A DNA stretch of 64,000 nt from assembly GCA_965224675.1 (NCBI GenBank), contig CBDDAA010000004.1, positions 1,674,001 through 1,738,000 of the forward strand, given 5' to 3'. A program made the position numbers and the translations under genes. Source of the stretch: UBA7957 sp965224675 (GTDB lineage: Bacteria; Pseudomonadota; Gammaproteobacteria; Granulosicoccales; Granulosicoccaceae). Under the pieces are notes generated by a model. The model was not told the DNA's origin and made no database searches. It saw nothing but the letters and a program-made list of their open reading frames with translations. Shown piece by piece: positions 33,798 to 42,789 of this stretch (position 1 is the first letter of the stretch; every line of letters begins with the position of its first letter).

Positions 33798-33932
33798 AAA
33801 GAGAACGGTGATATCCCGACACTCAGAAAGCGCTAAAAGCGGCGATTCAAGGCGCCGCTTGCAGGTAATGCTTATTGCATTGGCGTGAATAAGCACAGCT
33901 TCGCGGAGTGTTGGGATATCACTGTTCTCCTT
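33798..33932. mobile_element. Palindromic MITE-like element
   Basis: A 135-base non-coding element with 27-base terminal inverted repeats: AAAGAGAACGGTGATATCCC plus GACACTC at 33798-33824 and the complement at 33906-33932 (three mismatches). Its interior has the hairpin AGCGGCG/CGCCGCT (33838-33859). It is unrelated to the two elements at 14 and 19 kb. It ends 38 bases before the next gene and may influence its promoter. No transposase is present. Confidence 0.6.
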
Positions 33933-33969
33933 AGTATGTCCCACCTTTACTATTGCGGAGTGAATTGTT

Positions 33970-34878
33970 GTGAATAGAGTTACAAAATTTATAACCCTAA
34001 GCGCGTTGATAATGCTGCCAATCGCAGCTGTGGCTAAAGAAACACCAAAAGATGGACTTAGCTTTGCAACCACAGAAGTTGCATCCGGAATCTATATGAT
34101 CAGTGGTGTTGGTGGTTTTACCGGCGGCAACATTGCTGTCTCAGTAGGTGACGATGGGGTGGTGATGATTGATGATTCCATGCCGCCTTTGCTGGATAGA
34201 ATGAAAGCTGCGATCAAAGCGATAACAGATTCACCCGTTAATTTCCTGATTAACACCCACATTCACCCAGACCATACGGGAAACAATGAGAGTATGGGCA
34301 GTGACGGTACGCGTATTGTGGCCCATGAAAACCTGCGTATCAATATGCTTTCCAAAGGCATGAAAACCTCGGACGGCAATGTGCCTGTGCCTGCAAGTGC
34401 ACTTCCCGTTATTACGTTCTCAGAGCAGATGAGCTTTCATTTAAACGGCGAAGATGTACGAATAATACATGTTGAAAATGCACATACTGATGGTGACGCT
34501 ATCATTCATTATGAGAATGCAAATGTTATCCATACGGGTGATGCATTCTTTAACGGGCTGTTTCCTTATATTGATTTAGGTAGCGGTGGAAGCGTGGAGG
34601 GGTATATCGCTGCACAACAAAAAATCCTGAGCTTAAGTGATACAGATACAAAGATTATCCCCGGGCACGGCCCGCTGGGTGATAGTAAACAACTTATGGC
34701 TGCCGTTGATATGCTGGTCGATGCCAAAATATTGGTTGGCGAACAAATAGCGATGGGTAAAACTGAAGATGAGGTTGTTGCCGTTAATCCGCTGGTAAAA
34801 TATGAGAAAGACTGGAGCTGGGGATTTATTACGACTGAAAAAATGACCCGACAGGTTTATAAAAGTCTCAGTAAGTAA
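33970..34878 (+). CDS. Periplasmic metallo-beta-lactamase-fold hydrolase (SoxH-like)
   Basis: 302 residues, GTG start at 33970 with a signal peptide (about 1-22, ending AVA). The zinc motif HxHxDH is NTHIHPDHTGNN (His97, His99, Asp101, His102); later ligands are in ENAHTDGD, HTGDAFF and IIPGHGP. This subgroup (SoxH / quinoprotein relay type) is exported and its substrate is unknown. It is the first of three same-direction genes (alcohol dehydrogenase 18 bases later, then an enolase-superfamily enzyme). A paralogue is encoded at 51766-52731. Confidence 0.78.
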   Translation: MNRVTKFITLSALIMLPIAAVAKETPKDGLSFATTEVASGIYMISGVGGFTGGNIAVSVGDDGVVMIDDSMPPLLDRMKAAIKAITDSPVNFLINTHIHPDHTGNNESMGSDGTRIVAHENLRINMLSKGMKTSDGNVPVPASALPVITFSEQMSFHLNGEDVRIIHVENAHTDGDAIIHYENANVIHTGDAFFNGLFPYIDLGSGGSVEGYIAAQQKILSLSDTDTKIIPGHGPLGDSKQLMAAVDMLVDAKILVGEQIAMGKTEDEVVAVNPLVKYEKDWSWGFITTEKMTRQVYKSLSK

Positions 34879-34896
34879 ACGCGTTTTTTACACGCC

Positions 34897-35976
34897 ATGA
34901 AAGCGGCTGTCTGCAGGCATTTTGCTAAACCCCTGCAAATCGAAGAAATCAATATTGCATCTCCGGCAGAAGATGAAATATTGGTTAAGCTGGCGGCCTG
35001 TGCCATTTGCCATAGTGATATCATGTATATCGATGGCGCATGGGGCGGCGCGCTGCCATCGGTATTCGGCCATGAAGCCGCCGGGATTGTTCAGGCAGTG
35101 GGTGAGGGTGTGGATACAATTGCTGTTGGTGATCATGCGGTGGTTACGCTTATCCGCTCTTGCGGTCATTGTCATTATTGTCTGCAGGGTGTCTCTGTGG
35201 CCTGCGAAACAACTTTTGCACTGGATCAGCAAAGCCCACTTGCGACGCTTGATGGTGTGGCATTAGGGCAGGGTTTGCGCACCGGCGCATTTGCCGAATA
35301 TGTCGTTGTTCATCACTCTCAGGCTGTTACGATTAATCGCAGTGTTCCGTTGGATAGCGCCTGTTTGCTGGCTTGCGGAGTACTCACTGGATTCGGTGCT
35401 GTGGCAAATACGGCGAATATTTCTGCAGGTGCCAACATTGTCGTAATAGGCACAGGCGGTGTCGGTCTTAACAGTGTTCAGGCGGCGGCCGTACTGGGTG
35501 CTGCATCGATAATCGCAATAGACGTATGCGCTGAAAAACTGATTGCAGCCAAAGTATTTGGCGCTACCCACAGCATTAATGCCAGCGACGGTGAGGTTGC
35601 TGAACAGGTGCACTTGTTTACCGCCGGACGGGGTGCCGACTATGTATTTGTTACCGTTGGTGCGAAAATCGCAATCGACAGTGCCTATTCGATGATGAGT
35701 CGAACCGGCGCTGTGGTGCTGGTTGGAATGCCAGCAAATGGTGTGATGTCCGAATTTGATCCCGGCAGCCTTGCTGCCCAAAATCAACGGATTCTAGGTT
35801 CAAAAATGGGTTCGGGTAGAGTAAGCACCGATATTCCTTATCTTATTACGCTCTATGAACAAGGTCGATTAAAACTTGATGAATTAATATCAGGGCGTTA
35901 TCCCCTGGATAAAATTAATCAAGCTATTGCCTCTAGCAAAAATGGGCGAGCATTGCGTAATGTAATTATATTTTAG
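34897..35976 (+). CDS. Zinc-dependent alcohol dehydrogenase (MDR family)
   Basis: 359 residues. Catalytic zinc ligands in CAICHSD and GHEAAGI, structural zinc lobe with CGHCHYCLQGVSVAC, and the NAD-binding GTGGVGLN in the Rossmann part. This is the class III-like group that includes S-hydroxymethylglutathione and aryl-alcohol dehydrogenases. The catalytic set is complete. It is 18 bases downstream of the metallo-beta-lactamase gene and 21 bases upstream of the enolase-superfamily gene, so the three likely form an operon; the pathway is not known. Confidence 0.82.
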   Translation: MKAAVCRHFAKPLQIEEINIASPAEDEILVKLAACAICHSDIMYIDGAWGGALPSVFGHEAAGIVQAVGEGVDTIAVGDHAVVTLIRSCGHCHYCLQGVSVACETTFALDQQSPLATLDGVALGQGLRTGAFAEYVVVHHSQAVTINRSVPLDSACLLACGVLTGFGAVANTANISAGANIVVIGTGGVGLNSVQAAAVLGAASIIAIDVCAEKLIAAKVFGATHSINASDGEVAEQVHLFTAGRGADYVFVTVGAKIAIDSAYSMMSRTGAVVLVGMPANGVMSEFDPGSLAAQNQRILGSKMGSGRVSTDIPYLITLYEQGRLKLDELISGRYPLDKINQAIASSKNGRALRNVIIF

Positions 35977-35997
35977 GGTCGATACAACGAGTCAGCT

Positions 35998-37176
35998 ATG
36001 AAAATTACAGACGTAAAGACCTTTGTCGTTGGAAATCCGCCGCCCCATTTTGGAGGCCGCTATTTTATATTTTTAAAGCTGCTAACCGATAGTGGAATCG
36101 AAGGTGTAGGGGAGGTGTATGCAGCGACCTTCAGCCCTCATATTATTGCTTTGATGATCGAAGATGTCTGTGAACGTCATATTGTTGATCATGATCCTTT
36201 TAAAATTGAACGCATGTGGCGCCGTGTTTATGGTGCAGGATATAACTTGCGCCCTGATGTTTCTTTAATGGCTGTACTCAGTGGCATTGAAATGGCTTGT
36301 TGGGATATTATCGGTAAAGAGTTGGACAAACCTGTTTATGAATTGCTTGGTGGTCAGGTGCATGACAGGTTACGAAGCTACACTTATCTTTATCCGGATA
36401 AAGGCGAAAATGAAAAGGCATTTTATGCTGATCCACTACGTGCAGCTGAACGGGCAGCTGAGTACGCCTCATTGGGTTTTACTGCCGTTAAATTCGATCC
36501 GGCAGGCCCTTATAGCGTCTTTGATCCGCGTCAACCGTCGCTAGAAGATATAAAACGTGCAGTAGAATTTGTTAAAAACATCCGTGAAGCCGTCGGCACA
36601 GAAGTCGATTTGTTGTTTGGCACGCATGGCCAATTTACCACTGCTGGCGCCATCCGTCTGGCCCGGCAACTAGAACCCTTTGATCCACTTTGGTTTGAGG
36701 AACCGGTGCCTCCTGAAAATCCACGGGAAATGGCGGTTGTTGCACGACAAACAACAATTCCTATAGCGACTGGTGAACGATTGACTACAAAATATGAATT
36801 TGCCAGGATACTGGAAAATCAAGCTGCTACCATTCTGCAAATGGCACTGGGGCGTGTTGGCGGAATTCTGGAAGCCAAGAAAATTGCAGGCATGGCTGAA
36901 ACCTATTACGCACAAATTGCTCCACATTTGTATTGTGGTCCTATTGCAGGGGCGGCAAGTATTCAGTTAAGTACTTGCTCACCTAATTTTCTAATCCTTG
37001 AAGGCATTGAGCAATGGGGTGGTTTTCATGCAGATATTCTTAAAAAACCTATAGACTGGCAAGATGGATATATTATTCCACCCACCGGGCCGGGCCTGGG
37101 GGTCGAGTTGGATGAAGATATTGCAATTGCCTATCCTTATGAAGATAAACATTTGCATCTTGAAATGAGCGAGTAG
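35998..37176 (+). CDS. Mandelate racemase/muconate-lactonizing family dehydratase
   Basis: 392 residues of the enolase superfamily. Conserved parts: DPFKIERMWRRVYGAGYNLRP in the capping domain, FTAVKFDPAGPY with the catalytic Lys, DLLFGTHGQFT with the first metal Asp/base, WFEEPVPPEN with the metal Glu, IATGERLTTKYEF, and PHLYCGPIAGAAS with the base His. It most resembles galactonate/gluconate-type sugar acid dehydratases. It is third in the run that starts at 33970. The exact sugar acid cannot be assigned from sequence. Confidence 0.8.
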   Translation: MKITDVKTFVVGNPPPHFGGRYFIFLKLLTDSGIEGVGEVYAATFSPHIIALMIEDVCERHIVDHDPFKIERMWRRVYGAGYNLRPDVSLMAVLSGIEMACWDIIGKELDKPVYELLGGQVHDRLRSYTYLYPDKGENEKAFYADPLRAAERAAEYASLGFTAVKFDPAGPYSVFDPRQPSLEDIKRAVEFVKNIREAVGTEVDLLFGTHGQFTTAGAIRLARQLEPFDPLWFEEPVPPENPREMAVVARQTTIPIATGERLTTKYEFARILENQAATILQMALGRVGGILEAKKIAGMAETYYAQIAPHLYCGPIAGAASIQLSTCSPNFLILEGIEQWGGFHADILKKPIDWQDGYIIPPTGPGLGVELDEDIAIAYPYEDKHLHLEMSE

Positions 37177-37350
37177 ATAATTTGCTCAGCATTTAAACTA
37201 TAAGTAAAAAGCGGTCAAAATCGGGGCTTTTGTCGATAGGTATATTTTGTATGAAGCACTACTGAGGCTGCAGGTTCCTATATTTTGAAAAAACATGCTA
37301 CCATATATCCGCTAACTATTACTGTAATATTGATCGCAATTGCTGCTGTC

Positions 37351-38292
37351 TTAGCGGTGACGTGACATAGATATAGCAAGCTGTGAGTTGGTAGATTGTG
37401 CAGAAAAGCTTAAGTTCTCGATAAAATCTTTGTTATTTTTTTCCGAACCCTGATGGCATATAAGGCAGGATTGCTGGCCCCGTTCCTCAAGATCCGATAC
37501 CAGAGCATAAGTTAAACCGCGATGTGTCCAGGTGAGCACCTTAAGCCCCGCTATAGCCTCAAAATGCGTAGTTAAACCTTTTGAAATGATTATTTCACCA
37601 CCCTCTGGTTTCGCATTAGAAGCTGATGTCACGAGCAGGCTTATTGGATATTCGCCCATCTGATAGGCTACAAAAGCTGCGTAATCATTTTTAAACCCAA
37701 TCAGGCGTGCACCCTTAAGCCAGTACAATTTGTCCTGACCCGAAGTTTCCTGATAATTAGGTAACTTTAAATGAAAGGGTACTTTGCCATCAAACCAGTT
37801 AGATATTTGAATGGGTGAATCAGATTCCAATTCGAGGGGTAATCGTCCCAGGATGTGACGCTGATGTGTATCCACTGCCGTGGTAGCAAACGTCATCGCC
37901 TGCACGGGGCTAATGGTATGCGCACCACCCCACCATGCTGCAATGGCTATTATGCAGGTAAAGATTGCTGCATAACCGCAACGTTTCAGTGGCAGGCGAA
38001 AACTTTTAAGCCAAGGATGTACGGTTGGTTTGGGTTTTTTTTCAGGCGCAATATTGTGTGTCGATGAATATTCATCAGTTAAAGCTTTTATTTTACTACG
38101 CAAGTCATCAGACGCAGTATAGAGGGGAGCCGTGCGTTCGAGACCTTCACGAAACCAACGCTCTTTATTAAATGCCTTTCGGCAACCTCGGCAATTTGCC
38201 AAATGTGTATCGACTACTCTTCTCTCTTCGCAATCCAACTCTCCATCCATATGGAGTGAGAATTGTATTTGATATTCTTTGCAGCCAGGCAT
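37351..38292 (-). CDS. Membrane anti-sigma factor with zinc finger and periplasmic CxxCH motif
   Basis: 313 residues. The N-terminal zf-HC2 motif, His30, Cys34 and Cys37 (HLANCRGC), sits in the cytoplasm and binds the sigma factor. One membrane helix (about 105-123) follows, then a periplasmic domain of 190 residues. Near its end is CLICH (276-280), a canonical c-type haem-binding motif in ERGQQSCLICHQG. The remainder has only scattered Cys. Such a motif could bind haem or sense redox/copper. It is 11 bases downstream of the sigma gene and lies beside the cytochrome/oxidase cluster at 40-51 kb, which would suit a respiratory role. Confidence 0.75.
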   Translation of the reverse strand: MPGCKEYQIQFSLHMDGELDCEERRVVDTHLANCRGCRKAFNKERWFREGLERTAPLYTASDDLRSKIKALTDEYSSTHNIAPEKKPKPTVHPWLKSFRLPLKRCGYAAIFTCIIAIAAWWGGAHTISPVQAMTFATTAVDTHQRHILGRLPLELESDSPIQISNWFDGKVPFHLKLPNYQETSGQDKLYWLKGARLIGFKNDYAAFVAYQMGEYPISLLVTSASNAKPEGGEIIISKGLTTHFEAIAGLKVLTWTHRGLTYALVSDLEERGQQSCLICHQGSEKNNKDFIENLSFSAQSTNSQLAISMSRHR

Positions 38293-38303
38293 TTTTATCC
38301 GAA

Positions 38304-38858
38304 CTATCCGGTTTGATAATTATTTGCCGTAGAACCCCATCGGCAATTCAACGCTTTTTTAAGTTTAGCACGCGCACGCGCAAGACGTGACATAATTGTA
38401 CCTACAGGGCAATTCAGTATTTCGGCCATTTCTTTGTAACTAAAACCTTCAATATCACCAAGTATAACAATTTCACGGCACTGCGTAGGGAATTGCTCCA
38501 GTGCAACCCGAATTTCTTCGCGTTCCCAAATTCTGATACATACTGCCTGAGGGTCATTTCTATCGAGGGTTGTCGCGTTTATTTCCTCCGTATCCAGTGC
38601 GACAAATTCAGGTCCTGCATGTGATCGGCGAATTTTTTTCAGCCAGGAATTTCTCATGATAGTAAACATCCAGGCTTTTAAATTACTATCAGGGCGCAAA
38701 CTATCGAAACGTGGCATTGCCAGTAAATACGTCTCTTGTACGAGGTCTTCAGCATCTACCCTGTTGTTGGTCAATGCCATAGCGAAACCCAGTAGCGAGT
38801 CCAGTAGCTCCAGTGCCTGCTGAACCCAGGCATTGCTATTTTTATTGCAATCGCTCAC
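38304..38858 (-). CDS. ECF-type RNA polymerase sigma factor
   Basis: 184 residues. Region 2 is seen in LLGFAMALTNNRVDAEDLVQ and NLKAWMFTIMRNSWLKKI; region 4 with its HTH is LGDIEGFSYKEMAEIL and GTIMSRLARARAKLKK. The partner anti-sigma gene is directly downstream, so the pair is co-expressed. It is divergent from nothing close: the adjoining S51-like gene is also on this strand, 95 bases upstream. Its targets are unknown; the nearby cytochrome genes are plausible candidates. Confidence 0.87.
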   Translation of the reverse strand: MSDCNKNSNAWVQQALELLDSLLGFAMALTNNRVDAEDLVQETYLLAMPRFDSLRPDSNLKAWMFTIMRNSWLKKIRRSHAGPEFVALDTEEINATTLDRNDPQAVCIRIWEREEIRVALEQFPTQCREIVILGDIEGFSYKEMAEILNCPVGTIMSRLARARAKLKKALNCRWGSTANNYQTG

Positions 38859-38953
38859 ATTTGATAGTTGGTTTTATGTCAGTTAATACGCTTTGAATGT
38901 CTTTTACTATATGCTTATGACAATCTCAAATCTACAAATTTTGTGAAAATAAA

Positions 38954-40198
38954 TTATTGCACTATTTTTGTAGTGTCAGTCCTGCTGACAGGGCTAATAT
39001 CCAGATAGATATTATGGATGACATATTTATCGGTACTAAACCTTGTTGTCAGCCAACCCGAAGTATCCTTACCAGTATAAAATCGAAACTTAAATCCATT
39101 ATCATTTCGCTCTGCTTTTTCACCCAAAACAAACCCAATCGCTTGTTTTTCTTCGCTATCAAGCGCCAGGGACATAAAATCTGTCAGACGATGTTGAGTC
39201 AACAAATCGTTATTGATTGACACTGACTGGTTTGAAAGCATTGGCTGATGATCATCTGCGTTAGGATCGACATAAAATTCCACTATCGTTTCGGCAAGAC
39301 GAGTTGTTTGCATAGTACTTAAATTTATGCGATCACCATCGACAAGATAGCTCAAACGAATGCCTTTTAGATTAATGCCAACGTCGCTTGCTAGTGTTAT
39401 TGCGTTTGATAAATCGATAATTACGGCGCCCTCTTCACCCATTACTTCAAGTTGATTGCTTTTGAAAATGACTGCGGAATCAGCATAGATACCAATACCG
39501 TATACTTTCCCGGTCTGATGCATAGCCACTAACGTTTCAGCAATGCGCCCAGGCGATAAAAAGTGTTGATCGACAAACCAGTTTTTAGCGATTAAATCCA
39601 GACCGTGATATAGATTTTCTTGCGCGATCCGGCCCTGTTTCAGGGCCAGCATTGCATCAATGCCTGTGTTTACCCCGAACTGCCCAGGAATCCCGCCAAC
39701 AATAAGACCACCAGAGGCATAAACTTCGCGTATGACGTCTGCAAGTGGTGTTGAAGCGTTATCACTGTCGAGCAGTACTTTGGCGAGTCGTTGCGGTGAG
39801 CCTCCCACAAAAAATACGCCATTGGCCTCACGTACTTGCTCGATAATTTTGGAATCACCGACCACCTGCCGATAATCCTTGTCGAAATCATCAGTTGATA
39901 GGGATAGGGGTAGCAGTTCGACAAAGGGTCCATAACGTATTAATGCACGAGTAGCAAATTCACCATACAGCTTAGCTCTGTCATGTGCGGCAGAGATCAC
40001 CACAATATTTGCCTGGTTTCCTCCGGCAAGTTCAAAAATACGTCTCCAGACAGCGTATTGGTTATAGCGTAGTACCTCTCCCTGCAGCATTAAAACCCCT
40101 GAATTCGAACTGCCAGCGTAAGTCGAAATAGACCCAACTAAGCACGAGAAAAAGAGCATAGCTACGAATTTACGATAAATCCTATTTGTCAATAGCAT
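38954..40198 (-). CDS. Cyanophycinase-like (peptidase S51) protein lacking the catalytic Ser
   Basis: 414 residues with a signal peptide (about 1-28). The cyanophycinase fold is seen in SGVLMLQGEVL, IVVISAAHDRAK, GVFFVGGSPQRLAKVLL, then the elbow GGLIVGGIPGQFG and DQHFLSPGRIAETLVAM. Active S51 enzymes have GTSAG at the elbow; here it reads GGIPGQ, with Pro171 in place of Ser. A C-terminal domain of about 150 residues follows that I do not recognise. It is probably a secreted pseudo-enzyme or binding protein. It lies between the sigma pair and the divergent cupredoxin gene. Confidence 0.65.
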   Translation of the reverse strand: MLLTNRIYRKFVAMLFFSCLVGSISTYAGSSNSGVLMLQGEVLRYNQYAVWRRIFELAGGNQANIVVISAAHDRAKLYGEFATRALIRYGPFVELLPLSLSTDDFDKDYRQVVGDSKIIEQVREANGVFFVGGSPQRLAKVLLDSDNASTPLADVIREVYASGGLIVGGIPGQFGVNTGIDAMLALKQGRIAQENLYHGLDLIAKNWFVDQHFLSPGRIAETLVAMHQTGKVYGIGIYADSAVIFKSNQLEVMGEEGAVIIDLSNAITLASDVGINLKGIRLSYLVDGDRINLSTMQTTRLAETIVEFYVDPNADDHQPMLSNQSVSINNDLLTQHRLTDFMSLALDSEEKQAIGFVLGEKAERNDNGFKFRFYTGKDTSGWLTTRFSTDKYVIHNIYLDISPVSRTDTTKIVQ

Positions 40199-40391
40199 AA
40201 AAGTTTCACCTTATTCAGAAGCAAAAATCTGTATCGCATCAGTGTAGTGTTTCATGGATAAAAATTTAGCCTAATCGTCAGAGTCGAAAATTCTAAAACA
40301 AAAATAATAATGCTTTTTGCTTTTTTTTGGGAATAAAAAACCGATTCAGGGATTACTACCAGAATACTAATAAAAATATTTTGAGGGGAAA

Positions 40392-41111
40392 ATGCAAATA
40401 CTACACTTCGCATGCGCCTTACTGGTCAGCGCACTGCTGATCGAGCCAGCGGTAGCCGCAAAATACAAAGAAGAACCCGTAAATAACGGCGGTGAAATTC
40501 GAGGCAAGGTGGCTTTTCACGGAAAAATCAAAAAAAGAACCGTACTCCCTACCAAAGATAAAAGTGTCTGTGGCAAAAAACGTAAGGACCCAGTGGTTCT
40601 GGTTGGCGAGGACGGTGCTGTTCAAGACTCTGTTGTGTACTTAAAAAAAGTGGCTTCTGGTAAGCCTTGGCCAGAGAAGTCTATGACAAAACCCGTTTTA
40701 GATCAGGAAGGATGTATCTTTAAGCCTCATGTTCAGGTCGGGCGTCGCGGCAAAATCGACATAATTAACTCAGATCCAGTACTCCACAATACCCACGGTT
40801 ATTACGGTACGCGTACCGCATTTAATGTCGCTCTTCCAGAAAAAGGCGTCACCGTTACGAAAATTCTAAAACGACCAGGTACGGTAAAAATTGATTGCGA
40901 TGCGCATGGCTGGATGTTGGGCTGGGTGCAGGTGGTTGACAACCCTTATTACGCACAGACGGGAGCGGATGGCAGCTACTCGATTAGCGATATACCTCCT
41001 GGAGATTACACCCTTGTAGTCTGGCAAGAAGAACTTGGCACAAAAGAGGTGTCAGTAACTGTGGCGGCAAGCGGAACGACCGAACTTGACGTCGATTTAA
41101 CCAATAAATAG
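40392..41111 (+). CDS. Secreted cupredoxin-like protein with carboxypeptidase-regulatory C-terminus
   Basis: 239 residues with a signal peptide (about 1-22, ending AVA). A cupredoxin-like domain (about 33-185) has candidate type-1 copper ligands His132/His135 (VLHNTHGYYG), Cys169, His172 and Met175 (DCDAHGWMLGW). The Cys-x2-His-x2-Met spacing is tighter than in plastocyanin. A carboxypeptidase-regulatory-like domain (GADGSYSISDIPPGDYTLVV) ends the protein. Cys60 and Cys108 may form a disulfide. It is nearly repeated as the C-terminal half of the product of 43107-44864. It probably carries electrons or copper in the periplasm. Confidence 0.7.
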   Translation: MQILHFACALLVSALLIEPAVAAKYKEEPVNNGGEIRGKVAFHGKIKKRTVLPTKDKSVCGKKRKDPVVLVGEDGAVQDSVVYLKKVASGKPWPEKSMTKPVLDQEGCIFKPHVQVGRRGKIDIINSDPVLHNTHGYYGTRTAFNVALPEKGVTVTKILKRPGTVKIDCDAHGWMLGWVQVVDNPYYAQTGADGSYSISDIPPGDYTLVVWQEELGTKEVSVTVAASGTTELDVDLTNK

Positions 41112-41189
41112 CTGCAAAAAATTTAATTCGGTGTTACACCGCATATGTTCTCGTTGATGTTCCACCACTTATAACTGGAGATCATTCGT

Positions 41190-42305
41190 ATGAAGATAAT
41201 TAAACCTTTCAATAAATCGCCGTCAGAACATAAAAGTTCGGGCATCAACATAAGTCGGCGTACGTTTCTGCATAATTCCCTGCTGTCGGGAGGCGCAATC
41301 GCCGGCTTGGGCAGTGTTGGTTTGTTCCAAACCATGACGACAATGAATGTCGCCCATGCTGCTGGTGGTGAAGCATTTAATTTTGCATGGGTATCGGATA
41401 CGCACCTTTATCCCAAGACCTTAAACACTCGGTTTATAGAGAAAGCAAAACGCGCATTTGATGAAATCGAAGCACAAGCTGGCAATATTGATTTCATGAT
41501 TTTCGGAGGTGACTTGGCACAAAAAGGTGATCCGGTTGAATTACAGCTTGGCAAAGAAATGCTTGACGAAATGTCTGTCAAGAAACTATTTATCCCCGGA
41601 GAGCACGATTGGTATCTCGACATGGGTGATAAATGGAATGAGCATTTTGGTGAATCACCCTGGAAAATGGATCACAAGGGCGTGCGTATCATCGGTTTAA
41701 ATACCGTTGGTCAGGCCCCCGATTACTGGTCAGCTAAAGGTATGTCGCCCACCGAGCGCATGGGACATATGGAAGTATTGGATGGTTCGCAGGCCGGGCC
41801 ATGGTCTGGTTTAGGTAAAGCACAACTGGAGTGGCTTTCCTCTGCACTATCAGACTGGCCTAAAGATCAGCCAGTAATCATTTTTAGCCATACACCTTTG
41901 TATGAATACTATCCTGCCTGGAACTTCTGGATACGTGATTGGCGCCAGGCACACGAAATCATATTACCGTTTAAAAATCTCACTAACATTCACGGTCATG
42001 TGCATCAACCACTCTATCACGAAGTTGCTGATGTCCGCTTCATCGGTCAGTTGGCAACTTCCTGGCCATGGCCTTATGCACCTGAGGGTGTACCTGCACT
42101 GACCAAACCAATGATTCGAGTTGATCCCGGTGATATTTTTGATGGGCTTGGCTGGAGTAGCTTTTCCATGGGCGACGCTGTTGAAACAGAGTACAAAATG
42201 TGGCGTAAAGAAGTTTTTGCAACAGCTGCAGTTGACTCAGGTACTGGCGATAACCGTAATCAGAAGCTTACTCAGCGTATCGCTGATGCAGCCTGGAACT
42301 ACTAG
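41190..42305 (+). CDS. Tat-exported metallophosphoesterase
   Basis: 371 residues. The Tat signal has SRRTFLHNS with a following hydrophobic stretch, processed near AHA (residue 57). The calcineurin-like phosphoesterase motifs are WVSDTHL (metal Asp-x-His), GGDLAQKGD (bridging Asp), GEHDWY (usually GNHD/E), IFSHTP and HGHVH. It should be a dinuclear-metal hydrolase in the periplasm. It is 78 bases downstream of the cupredoxin gene and 13 bases upstream of a cytochrome gene. Its substrate and link to the oxidase are unknown. Confidence 0.8.
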   Translation: MKIIKPFNKSPSEHKSSGINISRRTFLHNSLLSGGAIAGLGSVGLFQTMTTMNVAHAAGGEAFNFAWVSDTHLYPKTLNTRFIEKAKRAFDEIEAQAGNIDFMIFGGDLAQKGDPVELQLGKEMLDEMSVKKLFIPGEHDWYLDMGDKWNEHFGESPWKMDHKGVRIIGLNTVGQAPDYWSAKGMSPTERMGHMEVLDGSQAGPWSGLGKAQLEWLSSALSDWPKDQPVIIFSHTPLYEYYPAWNFWIRDWRQAHEIILPFKNLTNIHGHVHQPLYHEVADVRFIGQLATSWPWPYAPEGVPALTKPMIRVDPGDIFDGLGWSSFSMGDAVETEYKMWRKEVFATAAVDSGTGDNRNQKLTQRIADAAWNY

Positions 42306-42318
42306 GGGTGGGTGCATA

Positions 42319-42789
42319 ATGAAAAATCGTATTAACAAAAAACGTATTCTGATCGCAGGCTTTACCGCTCTGTGTCTGCCGCTATCCTTGGTTTTTTTAA
42401 CTATAAACCAAGCCAGTGCACATAAAGAACCCCACGATGCCGCGACTCTGAAAGATTTTGAGGACGAATTTATGAGTGCGGTGATATTGGGTGATCGACT
42501 TTATCATGGTGATCCGGCGGCGGCGGAAGATATGGGTGTTACCTTATCCAAGACGGGTATGGCTTGCGCCATGTGTCACCCAAAAGGCTCGGATATTCAT
42601 CCCTACGAATATCCGAAATTTCAGGAGCAAATGAGTGAGTTTGCGACACTACGCAATATGATTAACTGGTGCATAGAAAAACCCAATGAAGGCGAAAAAA
42701 TTGATGCCAATGGGGAAGCCATGAAGGCACTGGAGGCCTATATGTACTGGTCGACTAAAGGCTCAGTGCTTGATCCAGGCAGACACTGA
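42319..42789 (+). CDS. Monohaem c-type cytochrome, TsdA/SoxA-like
   Basis: 156 residues from the ATG at 42319, with an N-terminal membrane/signal segment (about 8-32, ending ASA). One haem site is CAMCH (83-87), followed by PKGSDIHPYEYPKF. A conserved RNMINWCIEKP places Cys118 where TsdA/SoxA proteins have an axial Cys ligand, then MKALEAYMYWSTKG. This suggests His/Cys haem ligation. It follows the metallophosphoesterase gene by 13 bases. Reaction with sulfur compounds is possible by resemblance only. Confidence 0.75.
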   Translation: MKNRINKKRILIAGFTALCLPLSLVFLTINQASAHKEPHDAATLKDFEDEFMSAVILGDRLYHGDPAAAEDMGVTLSKTGMACAMCHPKGSDIHPYEYPKFQEQMSEFATLRNMINWCIEKPNEGEKIDANGEAMKALEAYMYWSTKGSVLDPGRH

